This document shows, piece after piece, positions 35,940-45,106 of a DNA stretch of 64,000 nt (its first letter is position 1; each line of letters starts with the position of its first letter). The notes below the pieces were generated by a model. That model was not told where the DNA came from, did not search any database, and was given only the letters and a program-made list of their open reading frames with translations. Source of the DNA: Calditrichia bacterium (GTDB lineage Bacteria; Calditrichota; Calditrichia; RBG-13-44-9; J075). The DNA lies in the NCBI GenBank assembly GCA_028284445.1, contig JANQRS010000011.1, positions 378,321 to 442,320 of the forward strand, read 5' to 3'. A program made the translations under genes and the position numbers.

Positions 35940-38075
35940 ATGCAATTTTATCTTCGATTGATACTCATCTGGTGCATGATGATGGCAACAAGCAATATTC
36001 AAGCAGACACATCCATTCCGGCAATTATTCCTCAACCGCAGAAAATGAAATTGGGGAGCGGTAATTTTAGCCTGACCGCGTCAACCCGGCTCATCGTGGC
36101 CGAAAAGTCAGAACTTACAGAAACCGCATCCTATCTTGCCAAGCGGGTTTTTCGAGCCAGCGGCTTTGACCTGCTCGCCGATAAACCTTCTGATGCGAAA
36201 GGTGGTATCATTCGCCTGAGCATCGATTCCAGAATAAAAGGAGAAGAAGCTTACACGCTCAGCGTCACAGCCGAGAAAGTGGACATCCGCGCAGCTACCT
36301 CCGCTGGCATTTTCTACGGCATTCAAAGCCTTCTTCAGTTGATGCCGCCGAAGATTTTTGGCAACAGTGCCCGACAGGATATCTTGTGGAATATTCCTTT
36401 CGTCGACATCAGCGACGCACCTCGATTCGGATATCGCGGAATGCATCTGGATGTTGGCAGACATTTTTTCCCGGTCGAAAACATCAAGTCCTATATCGAC
36501 TACCTGGCATTGCATAAAATGAATCGTTTTCACTGGCACCTCACAGAAGATCAGGGCTGGCGAATCGAAATCATGAAGTATCCGAAATTGGCCGAAGTCT
36601 CTGCCTGGCGCAAAGAAACTTTAATCGGCCACGCCGGACGCGCCAAAGCCAGTTTCAAATTCGACGGCAAGCGCTACGGTGGCTATTATACACAAGATGA
36701 GGTCCGTGAGGTTGTCGCCTACGCCGCCGAGCGCCATATCACTATTATTCCCGAAATTGAGCTCCCGGGGCATTCGCTTGCGGCGCTTGCAGCATATCCG
36801 GAGCTGGCCTGCACCGAAGGACCGTTCGAAGTTGGCACCTATTGGGGCGTATTCAAGGACGTATACTGCCCAAATGAAGCAACCTTCACTTTTTTGCAGG
36901 ACGTGTTAAGCGAAGTGATGGCGCTGTTTCCGTCAAAATACATTCATATAGGTGGCGATGAATGCCCGAAGGACCGCTGGAAAGAATCCCAGTTTTGTCA
37001 AGAGCTGATCAAAAGAGAGGGCCTCAAAGATGAGCACGAACTGCAAAGCTGGTTTGTCCGTCGAATCGAAAAATTTCTAAACAAAAACGGCCGCAAATTA
37101 ATTGGTTGGGATGAAATTACCGAAGGCGGACTTAGTCCGACGGCAACCGTGATGTTCTGGCGCGGGCACATGACCGATCTGCCGCTTTCCGTTGCCGAAG
37201 GCGGCAACAATCTTATTATGACCCCGACTTCGCATTGTTATTTCGACTACTATCAATCCAAAAGAGATAGCGAACCGCTGGCCATCGGCGGTTATTTGCC
37301 GGCAAAAAAAGTATACGAGTTCGAGCCAATACCCACCGACTTCCCACAGGAGTTAATTCCGCAGATCTCCGGTCTGCAGGGGAATGTCTGGACAGAATAC
37401 ATTCCAACATGGAAGCATCTGCAATACATGGTCTTTCCGAGGCTCTGCGCAATGGCCGAGGTCGGCTGGTCAGCAAAAGATGCACGCGACTGGTCAGACT
37501 TCAGCAGCCGGATGAATGTGCATTTTCAAAGACTGGATCTCCTGGGCATCAATTATGCAAGGCATATGTTGACGGCAGAGGATGATATCATTCGGGTTGA
37601 GCATATTGCCAAGGGCGCCGGCATCTCGGTTACGCCATCACCCACCGCGAAGTACGGCAGCGACGTGAATGCACTGGTTGACGGCATCCAGGGAAGTGCC
37701 GGGTTCCTCGACGAGACCTGGCGTGGCTTTGAAGGCTTTGACTTTAGCGCCCGGATTGACCTTGGCAGTCAACGAGAAATCAAAGAGCTTTCTGCGGGCT
37801 TTTTATCCGACCACGGCTCCTGGATATTTCTCCCAACAGACGTTCGTTTCTCCGTTTCAACCGACGGTAAACGATTTTCAGATGTAGGCAGTTCAAGCTA
37901 CAATGTTATGCCGGATACAGACAGTCGCGCACGGCGCGAGTATCGCGTTAGCCTGGAACCAACCACAGCCCGTTACATCCACCTGGATATCAAAACCCTG
38001 CAAACGTGCCCGGAATGGCATAGCGGAGCCGGCGGGAAGGCCTGGGTATTCATCGATGAGATCACGGTAAAATAG
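35940..38075 (+). CDS. GH20 beta-N-acetylhexosaminidase with discoidin-like C-terminus
   Basis: 711 residues from ATG 35940, preceded by GAGGA; an ATG at 35928 lies upstream of that site. A Sec signal peptide ends SNIQA. The N-terminal GH20b domain (about 25-150) precedes the catalytic barrel (about 155-520), with RGMHLDVGRHFFPVENIKSY, FHWHLTEDQGWRIEI and the catalytic pair D340-E341 in HIGGDECPKDRW. A C-terminal discoidin-like domain (about 570-711) ends WHSGAGGKAWVFIDEITVK. It removes terminal beta-GlcNAc or GalNAc by substrate-assisted catalysis in the periplasm or outside. It is followed 16 bases later by a GH109-like gene. Confidence 0.95.
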   Translation: MQFYLRLILIWCMMMATSNIQADTSIPAIIPQPQKMKLGSGNFSLTASTRLIVAEKSELTETASYLAKRVFRASGFDLLADKPSDAKGGIIRLSIDSRIKGEEAYTLSVTAEKVDIRAATSAGIFYGIQSLLQLMPPKIFGNSARQDILWNIPFVDISDAPRFGYRGMHLDVGRHFFPVENIKSYIDYLALHKMNRFHWHLTEDQGWRIEIMKYPKLAEVSAWRKETLIGHAGRAKASFKFDGKRYGGYYTQDEVREVVAYAAERHITIIPEIELPGHSLAALAAYPELACTEGPFEVGTYWGVFKDVYCPNEATFTFLQDVLSEVMALFPSKYIHIGGDECPKDRWKESQFCQELIKREGLKDEHELQSWFVRRIEKFLNKNGRKLIGWDEITEGGLSPTATVMFWRGHMTDLPLSVAEGGNNLIMTPTSHCYFDYYQSKRDSEPLAIGGYLPAKKVYEFEPIPTDFPQELIPQISGLQGNVWTEYIPTWKHLQYMVFPRLCAMAEVGWSAKDARDWSDFSSRMNVHFQRLDLLGINYARHMLTAEDDIIRVEHIAKGAGISVTPSPTAKYGSDVNALVDGIQGSAGFLDETWRGFEGFDFSARIDLGSQREIKELSAGFLSDHGSWIFLPTDVRFSVSTDGKRFSDVGSSSYNVMPDTDSRARREYRVSLEPTTARYIHLDIKTLQTCPEWHSGAGGKAWVFIDEITVK

Positions 38076-38091
38076 AACAGAGGAGCCTGCT

Positions 38092-39483
38092 TTGAAAAAG
38101 CAAAAAGATGCAGCGAACGACATTGATCGGCGGGAATTCTTAAAGATGGGCGCAGCAGCAGGCGTTGGTCTGGCGATGAGCACCACTTTGGCAGCGAAAG
38201 AGGACAAGGACTCTGCTTCAGGCACCAGAAAAGGTCCCGCGCCACAACACTTGCTGGCGGCAACGCCAATTGAGACCGTGCGGGTTGGATTCGTTGGTGT
38301 CGGCGGCATGGGATCAGCGCATGTAAGAAACTACCTAAAAATTGACGGTGTCGAGATCAAAGCCGTGTGCGACATTGTCGAAGACAAGGTCAAGCGCATC
38401 CAGGATTGGTGTGTAGAAGATGGCCGGCCAAAGCCGAAAGGGTATAGCCGTGGTGAATACGATTTTGTAAGAATGTGCGAAGAAGAAGACCTCGACCTGG
38501 TCATGACCGCAACCCCCTGGAAGTGGCACGTGCCGGTTTGTCTGGCCGCTATGAAGAATGGCAAACACGCTGCGACGGAAGTGCCTGCAGCAGTGACCAT
38601 CGAAGAATCGTGGCAATTGGTTGAAGCAGCAGAGAAATATCAAAAGCACTGTGTAATGATGGAAAACTGCAACTACGGCCGCAGTGAAATGCTGGTTTTT
38701 AATTTAACCCGCAAAGGACTACTCGGTGAAATCATACATGCGGAATGCGGCTATTTGCACGACCTGCGGGCCATTAAATTCAGCCCGGAAGGCGAAGGTC
38801 TTTGGCGGCGCGACCATAGCTGGACTCGGAACGGCAATTTGTATCCGACGCACGGACTGGGCCCCGTTGCTCAATGCATGGATATTAACCGAGGGAATCA
38901 ATTCGACTACCTCGTTTCAATGAGCAGCAATTCCCGGGGCCTGCAGCTTTACGCACAAAACAATTTTCCGGAAGGCGCTTCGCAACGGAAAGAGGCCTTT
39001 CAATTAGGCGATGTCAACGTATCGCTGCTTAAGACCGTGCACGGGCAAACCATTTTTCTCAGTCACGACACAAACTTACCACGGCCATACAGTCGAATCA
39101 ACATGGTTCAGGGAACCAAAGGTATTTTTCAAGGCTATCCGGATCGCATCCACATTGAAGGCCGCAGCCCCGATCATCGTTGGGAAGATCCCAAAGCCTA
39201 TTTCGAAGAATTTGATCACCCGCTTTGGAAGCAACTTGATCGCGCCAAAGCCGAAGGAGCACCGCATGGCGGAATGGACTTTCTGGAAGATCAACGTCTT
39301 ATCTATTGCCTCCGCAATGGCCTGCCAACCGATATGAATGTTTACGATGCCGCCGCTCTAAGCTGCGTATCCGAACTCACCGAGCAATCAGTTGCCAATG
39401 GCAGCCAACCGGTTAAGTTCCCGGATTTCACACGCGGGCGCTGGAAAGAATGGCCGCAACTGGAAATAGCCGACAAAGCCTGA
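38092..39483 (+). CDS. Gfo/Idh/MocA family oxidoreductase, GH109-like, Tat-exported
   Basis: 463 residues with a TTG start at 38092, supported by GAGGAG six bases upstream. The twin-arginine motif DRREFLKMG lies in the first 20 residues. The Rossmann domain starts GFVGVGGMGSAHVRNYL. Segments THGLGPVAQCMDINRGNQFDYLVSMSS and MMENCNYGRSEM match GH109 alpha-N-acetylgalactosaminidases, which use a tightly bound NAD to break the glycosidic bond by transient oxidation; Tat export fits carrying the folded protein with its cofactor. Other Gfo/Idh activities remain possible. It lies 16 bases after the GH20 gene, so the pair would attack both beta-HexNAc and alpha-GalNAc ends. Confidence 0.9.
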   Translation: MKKQKDAANDIDRREFLKMGAAAGVGLAMSTTLAAKEDKDSASGTRKGPAPQHLLAATPIETVRVGFVGVGGMGSAHVRNYLKIDGVEIKAVCDIVEDKVKRIQDWCVEDGRPKPKGYSRGEYDFVRMCEEEDLDLVMTATPWKWHVPVCLAAMKNGKHAATEVPAAVTIEESWQLVEAAEKYQKHCVMMENCNYGRSEMLVFNLTRKGLLGEIIHAECGYLHDLRAIKFSPEGEGLWRRDHSWTRNGNLYPTHGLGPVAQCMDINRGNQFDYLVSMSSNSRGLQLYAQNNFPEGASQRKEAFQLGDVNVSLLKTVHGQTIFLSHDTNLPRPYSRINMVQGTKGIFQGYPDRIHIEGRSPDHRWEDPKAYFEEFDHPLWKQLDRAKAEGAPHGGMDFLEDQRLIYCLRNGLPTDMNVYDAAALSCVSELTEQSVANGSQPVKFPDFTRGRWKEWPQLEIADKA

Positions 39484-39590
39484 TTTCCCGATGCCGGCAA
39501 TTTGGATCTCGTACAAGATTGTGTTAAGTTTTCAGGCTCTCACGAAGGGACCGGACACTCACGGATATTTGCCCTAAAAAGGACGCCCCT

Positions 39591-40769
39591 ATGCAAACCG
39601 GCGATATAAGACTCATCAAAAACATTAATGAGCGCGTCGTGCTCAACATGATTCGTGAGCACAAATTAATTTCTGCTGCCCGCCTGGCGACAATTACCGG
39701 CATGCGTCCTTCTACTATTTCCAGCCTGCTGAAGGACCTACAGGATAAAGACCTGGTCATCAATCGCGGCAAAGGCGAATCAACCGACAAGGGCGGCAAG
39801 AAGCCATTTCTGTGGTCTCTAAATAGTTCTGTTGGATATGTAGTGGGTTTGGACCTTGAGATCGATGAGGCGCTCGGCGTCTTGCTTGACCTCGAGGGAA
39901 ATGTTATTGAGAGACTGGTGCAACGCAATAACACCATCGCCACACCAGAGGACCTGGTCGAACTAAGCCGCAGGATGGTATTTGGTCTCCTCGAACAAGC
40001 CAATGTGAGCGAAGATCTCATCCTTGGACTCGGCATCGGTTTGACCGGTGTCGCGGACGTCAAGAAAGGTATCATCCTGAAGACCGGGATGTTACCGGAT
40101 ACTCAAATCCCCTTCGGTGACATGCTGCAGCAGCTCTTCAAATTCCCGATCTTTATCGAGAACAATGCCAATGCTGCGGCGATGGGGGAGAGATGGCTCG
40201 GCAAAGCCGTTGGTGTTGAAAATTTCCTCGCGGCGCTGATCGAGCTCGATATTTATCATGGCGGATTTGGGATTGGTGTTGTCATCAACGGTGAGTTGTT
40301 TCACGGCGTCAGTTATGCGGCCGGCGAACTCAATGTGACTTTGCCAACGCTGGACGCTGAATTTAAAACGCTTGACACGCGGCTACAAAATGCGCGTCGG
40401 GAACAAGGCGATAATACCGTCACCATCCAAACACTAATTGATGCAGCCCGCAATGGGGACCAGGCCGCGGCTGCCTACTTCAATCGCCTGGGCTATAATA
40501 TCGGGCGAATCATCGCCCCGGCAATCGGCCTTTTCAACCCTGAAATGCTGATCATCGAAGGTGACATTGCTGAACTCGACAAGCTGGTGACAGATCCCAT
40601 TAAATCCGCAATTGATCTTGAGGTTCTGGAGATTACCTCGGTTGCATTAAACATTGAAACCGGCATGCACGGCCGCTTTGCGGTAAGCATTGGCGCGGCC
40701 TCCATCATTCTAAACGATATATTCAAAGTGCCATTGGTGACCTCGAACCGCATTGACACTTATTTTTGA
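39591..40769 (+). CDS. ROK-family transcriptional regulator (NagC/XylR-like)
   Basis: 392 residues. An N-terminal winged helix-turn-helix (about 8-70: NERVVLNMIREHKLISAARLATITGMRPSTISSLLKDL) precedes a ROK fold with GLDLEIDEALGVLLDL and IENNANAAAMGERWLG. The catalytic Asp of ROK kinases (ENDAN) is Asn here (N192), and the usual C-x-C-G-x-x-G-C zinc motif is absent, so it is a sugar-sensing regulator without kinase activity. Location between the hexosaminidase genes and the symporter suggests control by an amino sugar or its phosphate. Confidence 0.9.
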   Translation: MQTGDIRLIKNINERVVLNMIREHKLISAARLATITGMRPSTISSLLKDLQDKDLVINRGKGESTDKGGKKPFLWSLNSSVGYVVGLDLEIDEALGVLLDLEGNVIERLVQRNNTIATPEDLVELSRRMVFGLLEQANVSEDLILGLGIGLTGVADVKKGIILKTGMLPDTQIPFGDMLQQLFKFPIFIENNANAAAMGERWLGKAVGVENFLAALIELDIYHGGFGIGVVINGELFHGVSYAAGELNVTLPTLDAEFKTLDTRLQNARREQGDNTVTIQTLIDAARNGDQAAAAYFNRLGYNIGRIIAPAIGLFNPEMLIIEGDIAELDKLVTDPIKSAIDLEVLEITSVALNIETGMHGRFAVSIGAASIILNDIFKVPLVTSNRIDTYF

Positions 40770-40799
40770 TAAATCTTCGCTGTTACCTCGTTGTTTCTC

Positions 40800-40828
40800 T
40801 TGACTTTCTAGGTGGATTCCGCTAACCT
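40800..40828 (+). promoter_or_regulatory. Candidate promoter of the symporter gene (shared motif)
   Basis: TTGACT, 17 bases, TAACCT, two bases, ATTAG, about 45 bases before the TTG start at 40872. It is the same motif as at 35769. Confidence 0.5.
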
Positions 40829-40871
40829 TAATTAGATTGTTCACGTTCAAAAGAAACTAGCGGAGTTGTAG

Positions 40872-42794
40872 TTGAATCTCTCCTTCTTAGATTGGTCGAT
40901 CGTTGCTTTCTCCCTCTTATTCATGATTATCGCTGTTGCAGCCAGTCGTTCCTATATGCAGAGTGTCGCAGATTTTCTCTCTGCGGGAAGAACCGCCGGC
41001 CGCTACCTGATTTGTGTCGCCCAGGGCGTTGCCGGTCTCGGGGCCATTACTGTCATTGCAAACTTCGAGATGAACTTTGTGGCAGGCTTTTCAATGACCT
41101 GGTGGGGGCTGAGCATGAACATCGTGGTGCTGATTATCGCGGCATCCGGATTTGTCGTTTATCGCTTCCGTCAGACACGCGCTTTGACAATGGCCCAATT
41201 TTTTGAAATGCGCTACAGCAAGAACTTTCGCATATTCACCGGCATCCTCGCTTACATCTCCGGACTGATTAATTTTGGCATCTTCCCGGCCGTTGGAGCG
41301 CGATTCTTTATCTATTTCTGCGGAATCCCGGAAACTTTACCGATTCTCGGATTTGAGATATCAAGCTTCGCCTTGACAATGATCGTCCTTTTGAGCATCT
41401 CCCTCTATTTCGTATTCGCCGGTGGACAGATCGCCGTTATCATTGCAGACTTTATCCAGGGAGCATTTGTCAACATTGTTTTTGTCGTGTTAATGATTTG
41501 GTTCATGATGGAATTCAGTTACGATCAGATTTTCACTGCTATGCAGACTGCCCCGGCTGACGCCTCGATGCTTAACCCTTTCAAGACCAGCGCCGCTAAA
41601 GATTTCAACATTTGGTATCATCTGATTGGCGTATTCGGCGTGATTTACGTGGTCCTTTCCTGGCAAGGCACACAAGCCTACAACAGTTCCGCAAGCAGTG
41701 CCCACGAAGCAAAGATGGGGAATGTTCTCGTCGGATGGCGAAACATACCCCAGGTTCTTTTCTTTCTGCTCATCCCGATTTGCGCTTACACGGTCCTGAA
41801 TCATAGCGCATTTTCTTCCTTCGCCTTGAGCACAAACACGGTGCTGGGCGGCATCGAAAACCCGGCGATACAGAGCCAGGTGCGAATCCCGCTGGTTCTT
41901 ACAGAAATCCTGCCGGTCGGCTTTCTTGGCGCCTTCGCGGCCGTAATGCTGGCAGCATTTATCAGCACCCACGATAGCTATCTGCATTCCTGGGGCAGCA
42001 TATTTATTCAGGATGTGGTACTTCCATTACGCGGAAAGCCACTTACTCAGGAAGAACACATCAAGTGGCTGCGCGGATCTATCTTCGGTGTTGCTATTTT
42101 CATTTTTTTCTTCAGCCTGCTCTTTCAACAGAGCGAATACATCCTTTTGTTTTTTGCCGTTACCGGCGCGATCTTCGCCGGCGGCTCCGGCTCAGTCATT
42201 ATCGGCGGCTTGTATTGGAAGCGCGGGACAACAGCCGCAGCCTGGGCCGCAATGCTCACCGGTTCAATCATTGCCGTTGGCGGCATTGTAATTCGCCAAT
42301 TTGATCCGAACTTCTTCATCAACGGGCAGGTATTCTGGTTCATTGCCATGGTGAGCTCAATTGTTGTCTACATTCTGGTGTCTCTTTTGTCTCCAGGGCC
42401 AGGCTACGACCTGGACAAGCTTTTGAAGCGCGGAAAGTATCGCGTTGAAGAAGAATATGAAGTCGTTGAGGCCGCACCGTCGCGACTGTCCCGCTGGTTT
42501 GGTATGGGCGAAGAATTTACAACTAGCGATAAATTGATTTACGTATTAAGCTATGGTTACACTTTCATTATTACCGGCATTTTCATCGTAGGCTGCATTC
42601 TGGCGCTTTTTTACGATTTTGCAGATGCCTCCTGGATGAAGTTCTGGTATGGCTATGTTGTCGTGCTGCTGGTCATTTCAGCTATCGTCACTGTTTGGTT
42701 TACAATCGGAGGCATCCGTGATATACGAAGTATGCTGCACCGATTGTCCACAATGGAACGGGACGAATCAGATGATGGTCAGTTGGCCGGCTAA
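40872..42794 (+). CDS. Sodium:solute symporter (SSS family)
   Basis: 640 residues with 13-15 predicted transmembrane helices. It starts at TTG 40872, with GGAG six bases upstream. Typical features are SVADFLSAGRTAGRYLICVAQG in helix 1-2, VLSWQGTQAYNSSASSAHEAKMG in the middle, and an AAFISTHDSYLHSWGSIFIQDVV helix. SSS proteins carry sugars, sialic acid, amino acids and others into the cytoplasm with Na+. The neighbouring hexosaminidase and ROK genes suggest an amino sugar or released monosaccharide as substrate. The C-terminal extension after helix 13 carries a charged linker (about 525-555) and two more helices. Confidence 0.93.
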   Translation: MNLSFLDWSIVAFSLLFMIIAVAASRSYMQSVADFLSAGRTAGRYLICVAQGVAGLGAITVIANFEMNFVAGFSMTWWGLSMNIVVLIIAASGFVVYRFRQTRALTMAQFFEMRYSKNFRIFTGILAYISGLINFGIFPAVGARFFIYFCGIPETLPILGFEISSFALTMIVLLSISLYFVFAGGQIAVIIADFIQGAFVNIVFVVLMIWFMMEFSYDQIFTAMQTAPADASMLNPFKTSAAKDFNIWYHLIGVFGVIYVVLSWQGTQAYNSSASSAHEAKMGNVLVGWRNIPQVLFFLLIPICAYTVLNHSAFSSFALSTNTVLGGIENPAIQSQVRIPLVLTEILPVGFLGAFAAVMLAAFISTHDSYLHSWGSIFIQDVVLPLRGKPLTQEEHIKWLRGSIFGVAIFIFFFSLLFQQSEYILLFFAVTGAIFAGGSGSVIIGGLYWKRGTTAAAWAAMLTGSIIAVGGIVIRQFDPNFFINGQVFWFIAMVSSIVVYILVSLLSPGPGYDLDKLLKRGKYRVEEEYEVVEAAPSRLSRWFGMGEEFTTSDKLIYVLSYGYTFIITGIFIVGCILALFYDFADASWMKFWYGYVVVLLVISAIVTVWFTIGGIRDIRSMLHRLSTMERDESDDGQLAG

Positions 42795-42858
42795 CCAATA
42801 AATATGTTGACGAACCATTGCGAGTCGTGTGACTCGGCCATGAATGCGGTAGGCACCG

Positions 42859-44616
42859 ATGGCAAATTCAGCTAAGCCCAAAAAGCCAATTTTCAAGCGC
42901 TATTTTCGCTCAACCTTTCCTTACTGGCGCTACATGATCATCGCCTTGTCGATGATGCTGGTTGTCGTGGCGATAAGTATCTTGTTACCTCGTCTCTTCA
43001 AAATCATCATTGATGACTATATCCCAAACAAGAATTTCCCCGGTCTCCTGGAGAGCTGCCTCATCCTGCTTTTCCTCTATTTTATTCGGATGGGGGCCTT
43101 TATTTTTCGCAACAACCAGATGCTTCATTTCGGATATTATTATATTTACGATTTGCGCACTCGCCTCATGAAGCACTTTCAGCTGCTCTCATTTCGTTAT
43201 TATAATCGTGTAAAGACCGGCGATATCATGAATCGCATGCTGGATGACGTGATGAATGTCGAGATGATGACCACGAACTCCCTGGTTTATCTTATCGAGG
43301 ATGTTCTGATGATCATCGTCGTTACGATCATGCTAGTCCTGATGAATGCCAAGCTGGCACTGATGGCAGTCATGATCATCCCTTTATACGGATTGATTCA
43401 CAGTAAATTCCGTAGGCGGATAGGGGACAAGAATGACAATATTCGCGTCAATTATGCCCAACTATCCAGTGTCTTTCATGAAACCGTGGCCGGCGTCAAA
43501 GTTATTCGTGCCTTCAACCTAGAGGAGCACAAGCGGTCGCATTTCGACGACTACCTGAAGGAAGATCGCTATCTTCGTATCAACACCTATACATTCAATG
43601 CAATCTTCCATGGGTTGACGGAATACCTGACAATTATCGGCATCATGATTGTGCTTGTAGGTGGCGGCTGGTATGCAATCACCGACGGCTCAATGACAAG
43701 TGGGGAAATCGTTGCATTCTACACATACCTGGGATACTTATACAATCCCATTATCCGTTTGAGCGGCACAACAGCGGTTATCGAAGCAGGAATAAGTTCT
43801 ATCCGTCGCATCTATGAAGTATTGGACACGATGCCCAGTCCACCTGAACGAGCGGCGCCGGTGATTCCAGCCGAGTCGATCAAGGGAAGTCTGCAGTTCG
43901 ACAAGGTCACATTTTTCTATGATTCCGATCTGGATCCGGCCATTCGCGATATGTCATTCGAGATTCCGGCGGGCAGGAGCATTGCGTTAGTGGGGCATTC
44001 CGGCGCGGGCAAAAGCACGATCCTCAACCTGGTCAGCCGCTTTTACGATCCAAGCGAAGGCGTGATTCGCATGGACGGGCACGACCTGAAAGATCTACCA
44101 CTGCAGTATCTTCGATCCCATATTTCCCTGGTTCTCCAGGAAGGCTTCCTGTTTTGGGGCAGCATTCGGGAGAATATTCGTCTCGGTAGAATTGAGGCAA
44201 GCGATGCAGAAGTTGAGGAAGCAGCCCGATTGGCTCATGCACATGACTTTATCGTAGATCTACCAAATGCCTACGAAACGGCAGTAGGGGAGCGAGGCTT
44301 CAAGCTCAGCGGCGGGCAGCGTCAACGTATTGCCATTGCTCGAGCAATTTTGAAAGATGCGCCGATACTGATCCTTGATGAAGCAACTTCGGCACTGGAC
44401 AATGAATCCGAATATCATATACAACAGGCAATGAAGGAGATCATCGCAAATCGGACAACCCTGGTAATAGCCCACCGCTTGTCAACAATCCGTTTTGTAG
44501 ATGAAATATTCGTTATGGAAGGCGGCAAACTGATTGAACGTGGATCTCACGATGCTTTACTCCAACGCGACAGCCGGTATGCCCAATTGCACAATATTTA
44601 TAAACTGGTGCCTTGA
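42859..44616 (+). CDS. ABC exporter half-transporter (MsbA/LmrA-like)
   Basis: 585 residues with six transmembrane helices in the first 320 residues fused to one ATPase domain. The nucleotide-binding domain has Walker A GHSGAGKST, Q-loop LVLQEGFLFWGSI, signature LSGGQRQRIAIARAIL and Walker B ILILDEATSALD, followed by the H-loop AHRLST; all are intact. It should dimerise and export lipids, peptides or drugs. It starts 64 bases after the symporter and 25 bases before the GNAT gene, so it may be co-transcribed with either. Confidence 0.93.
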   Translation: MANSAKPKKPIFKRYFRSTFPYWRYMIIALSMMLVVVAISILLPRLFKIIIDDYIPNKNFPGLLESCLILLFLYFIRMGAFIFRNNQMLHFGYYYIYDLRTRLMKHFQLLSFRYYNRVKTGDIMNRMLDDVMNVEMMTTNSLVYLIEDVLMIIVVTIMLVLMNAKLALMAVMIIPLYGLIHSKFRRRIGDKNDNIRVNYAQLSSVFHETVAGVKVIRAFNLEEHKRSHFDDYLKEDRYLRINTYTFNAIFHGLTEYLTIIGIMIVLVGGGWYAITDGSMTSGEIVAFYTYLGYLYNPIIRLSGTTAVIEAGISSIRRIYEVLDTMPSPPERAAPVIPAESIKGSLQFDKVTFFYDSDLDPAIRDMSFEIPAGRSIALVGHSGAGKSTILNLVSRFYDPSEGVIRMDGHDLKDLPLQYLRSHISLVLQEGFLFWGSIRENIRLGRIEASDAEVEEAARLAHAHDFIVDLPNAYETAVGERGFKLSGGQRQRIAIARAILKDAPILILDEATSALDNESEYHIQQAMKEIIANRTTLVIAHRLSTIRFVDEIFVMEGGKLIERGSHDALLQRDSRYAQLHNIYKLVP

Positions 44617-44641
44617 TTTAGGCCGGTCCGGAGTGTAACAC

Positions 44642-45103
44642 ATGAGATTCGAATTTTTGGCTGATCATCCCCAGCTGATACCGGATGTTGCTGACTGGTA
44701 TTTCAATACCTGGGGCAAGGGTGTGCCCGGCAACACCTACGAGAAACTGCTGAAGCGGGTGACAAAAGAAGCGAATAAACAGAGTCTGCCCATCACGCGG
44801 ATCGCAGTTGACGGCGATCGCCCGGTAGCGGCGGCTCAACTGAAAGCGAACGAGCTCACCATTTTTGCCTTTGAAACACATTGGCTCAGCGGTGTTTATG
44901 TCGACAAGGATGCGAGAGGGAGAGGACTTGCAACAGCGCTGGTCCAGGAGATTGTGCGCATCGCTCGCGCCAGAGGAATAAAGAAGCTCTACCTGCAAAC
45001 AGAAGCGCTCGATGGGGGTTTGTATCGCCGACTCGGTTGGGAACCGGTCAAAACCGTTTTCAATATGGGAATCAACGTGCTAGTAATGGTGCGTCAGCTA
45101 TAG
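44642..45103 (+). CDS. GNAT-family N-acetyltransferase
   Basis: 153 residues of a single acetyltransferase domain. The acetyl-CoA-binding motif is seen in LSGVYVDKDARGRGLATALVQEI (R-G-x-G-x-A). The C-terminal beta strand and YLQTEALDGGLYRRLGWEPV complete the fold. The acceptor substrate is unknown. It starts 25 bases after the ABC exporter with GGAG eight bases before the ATG, suggesting a joint transcript. It converges on the xylH-like gene with only three bases between the two stop codons. Confidence 0.88.
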   Translation: MRFEFLADHPQLIPDVADWYFNTWGKGVPGNTYEKLLKRVTKEANKQSLPITRIAVDGDRPVAAAQLKANELTIFAFETHWLSGVYVDKDARGRGLATALVQEIVRIARARGIKKLYLQTEALDGGLYRRLGWEPVKTVFNMGINVLVMVRQL

Positions 45104-45106
45104 CCT

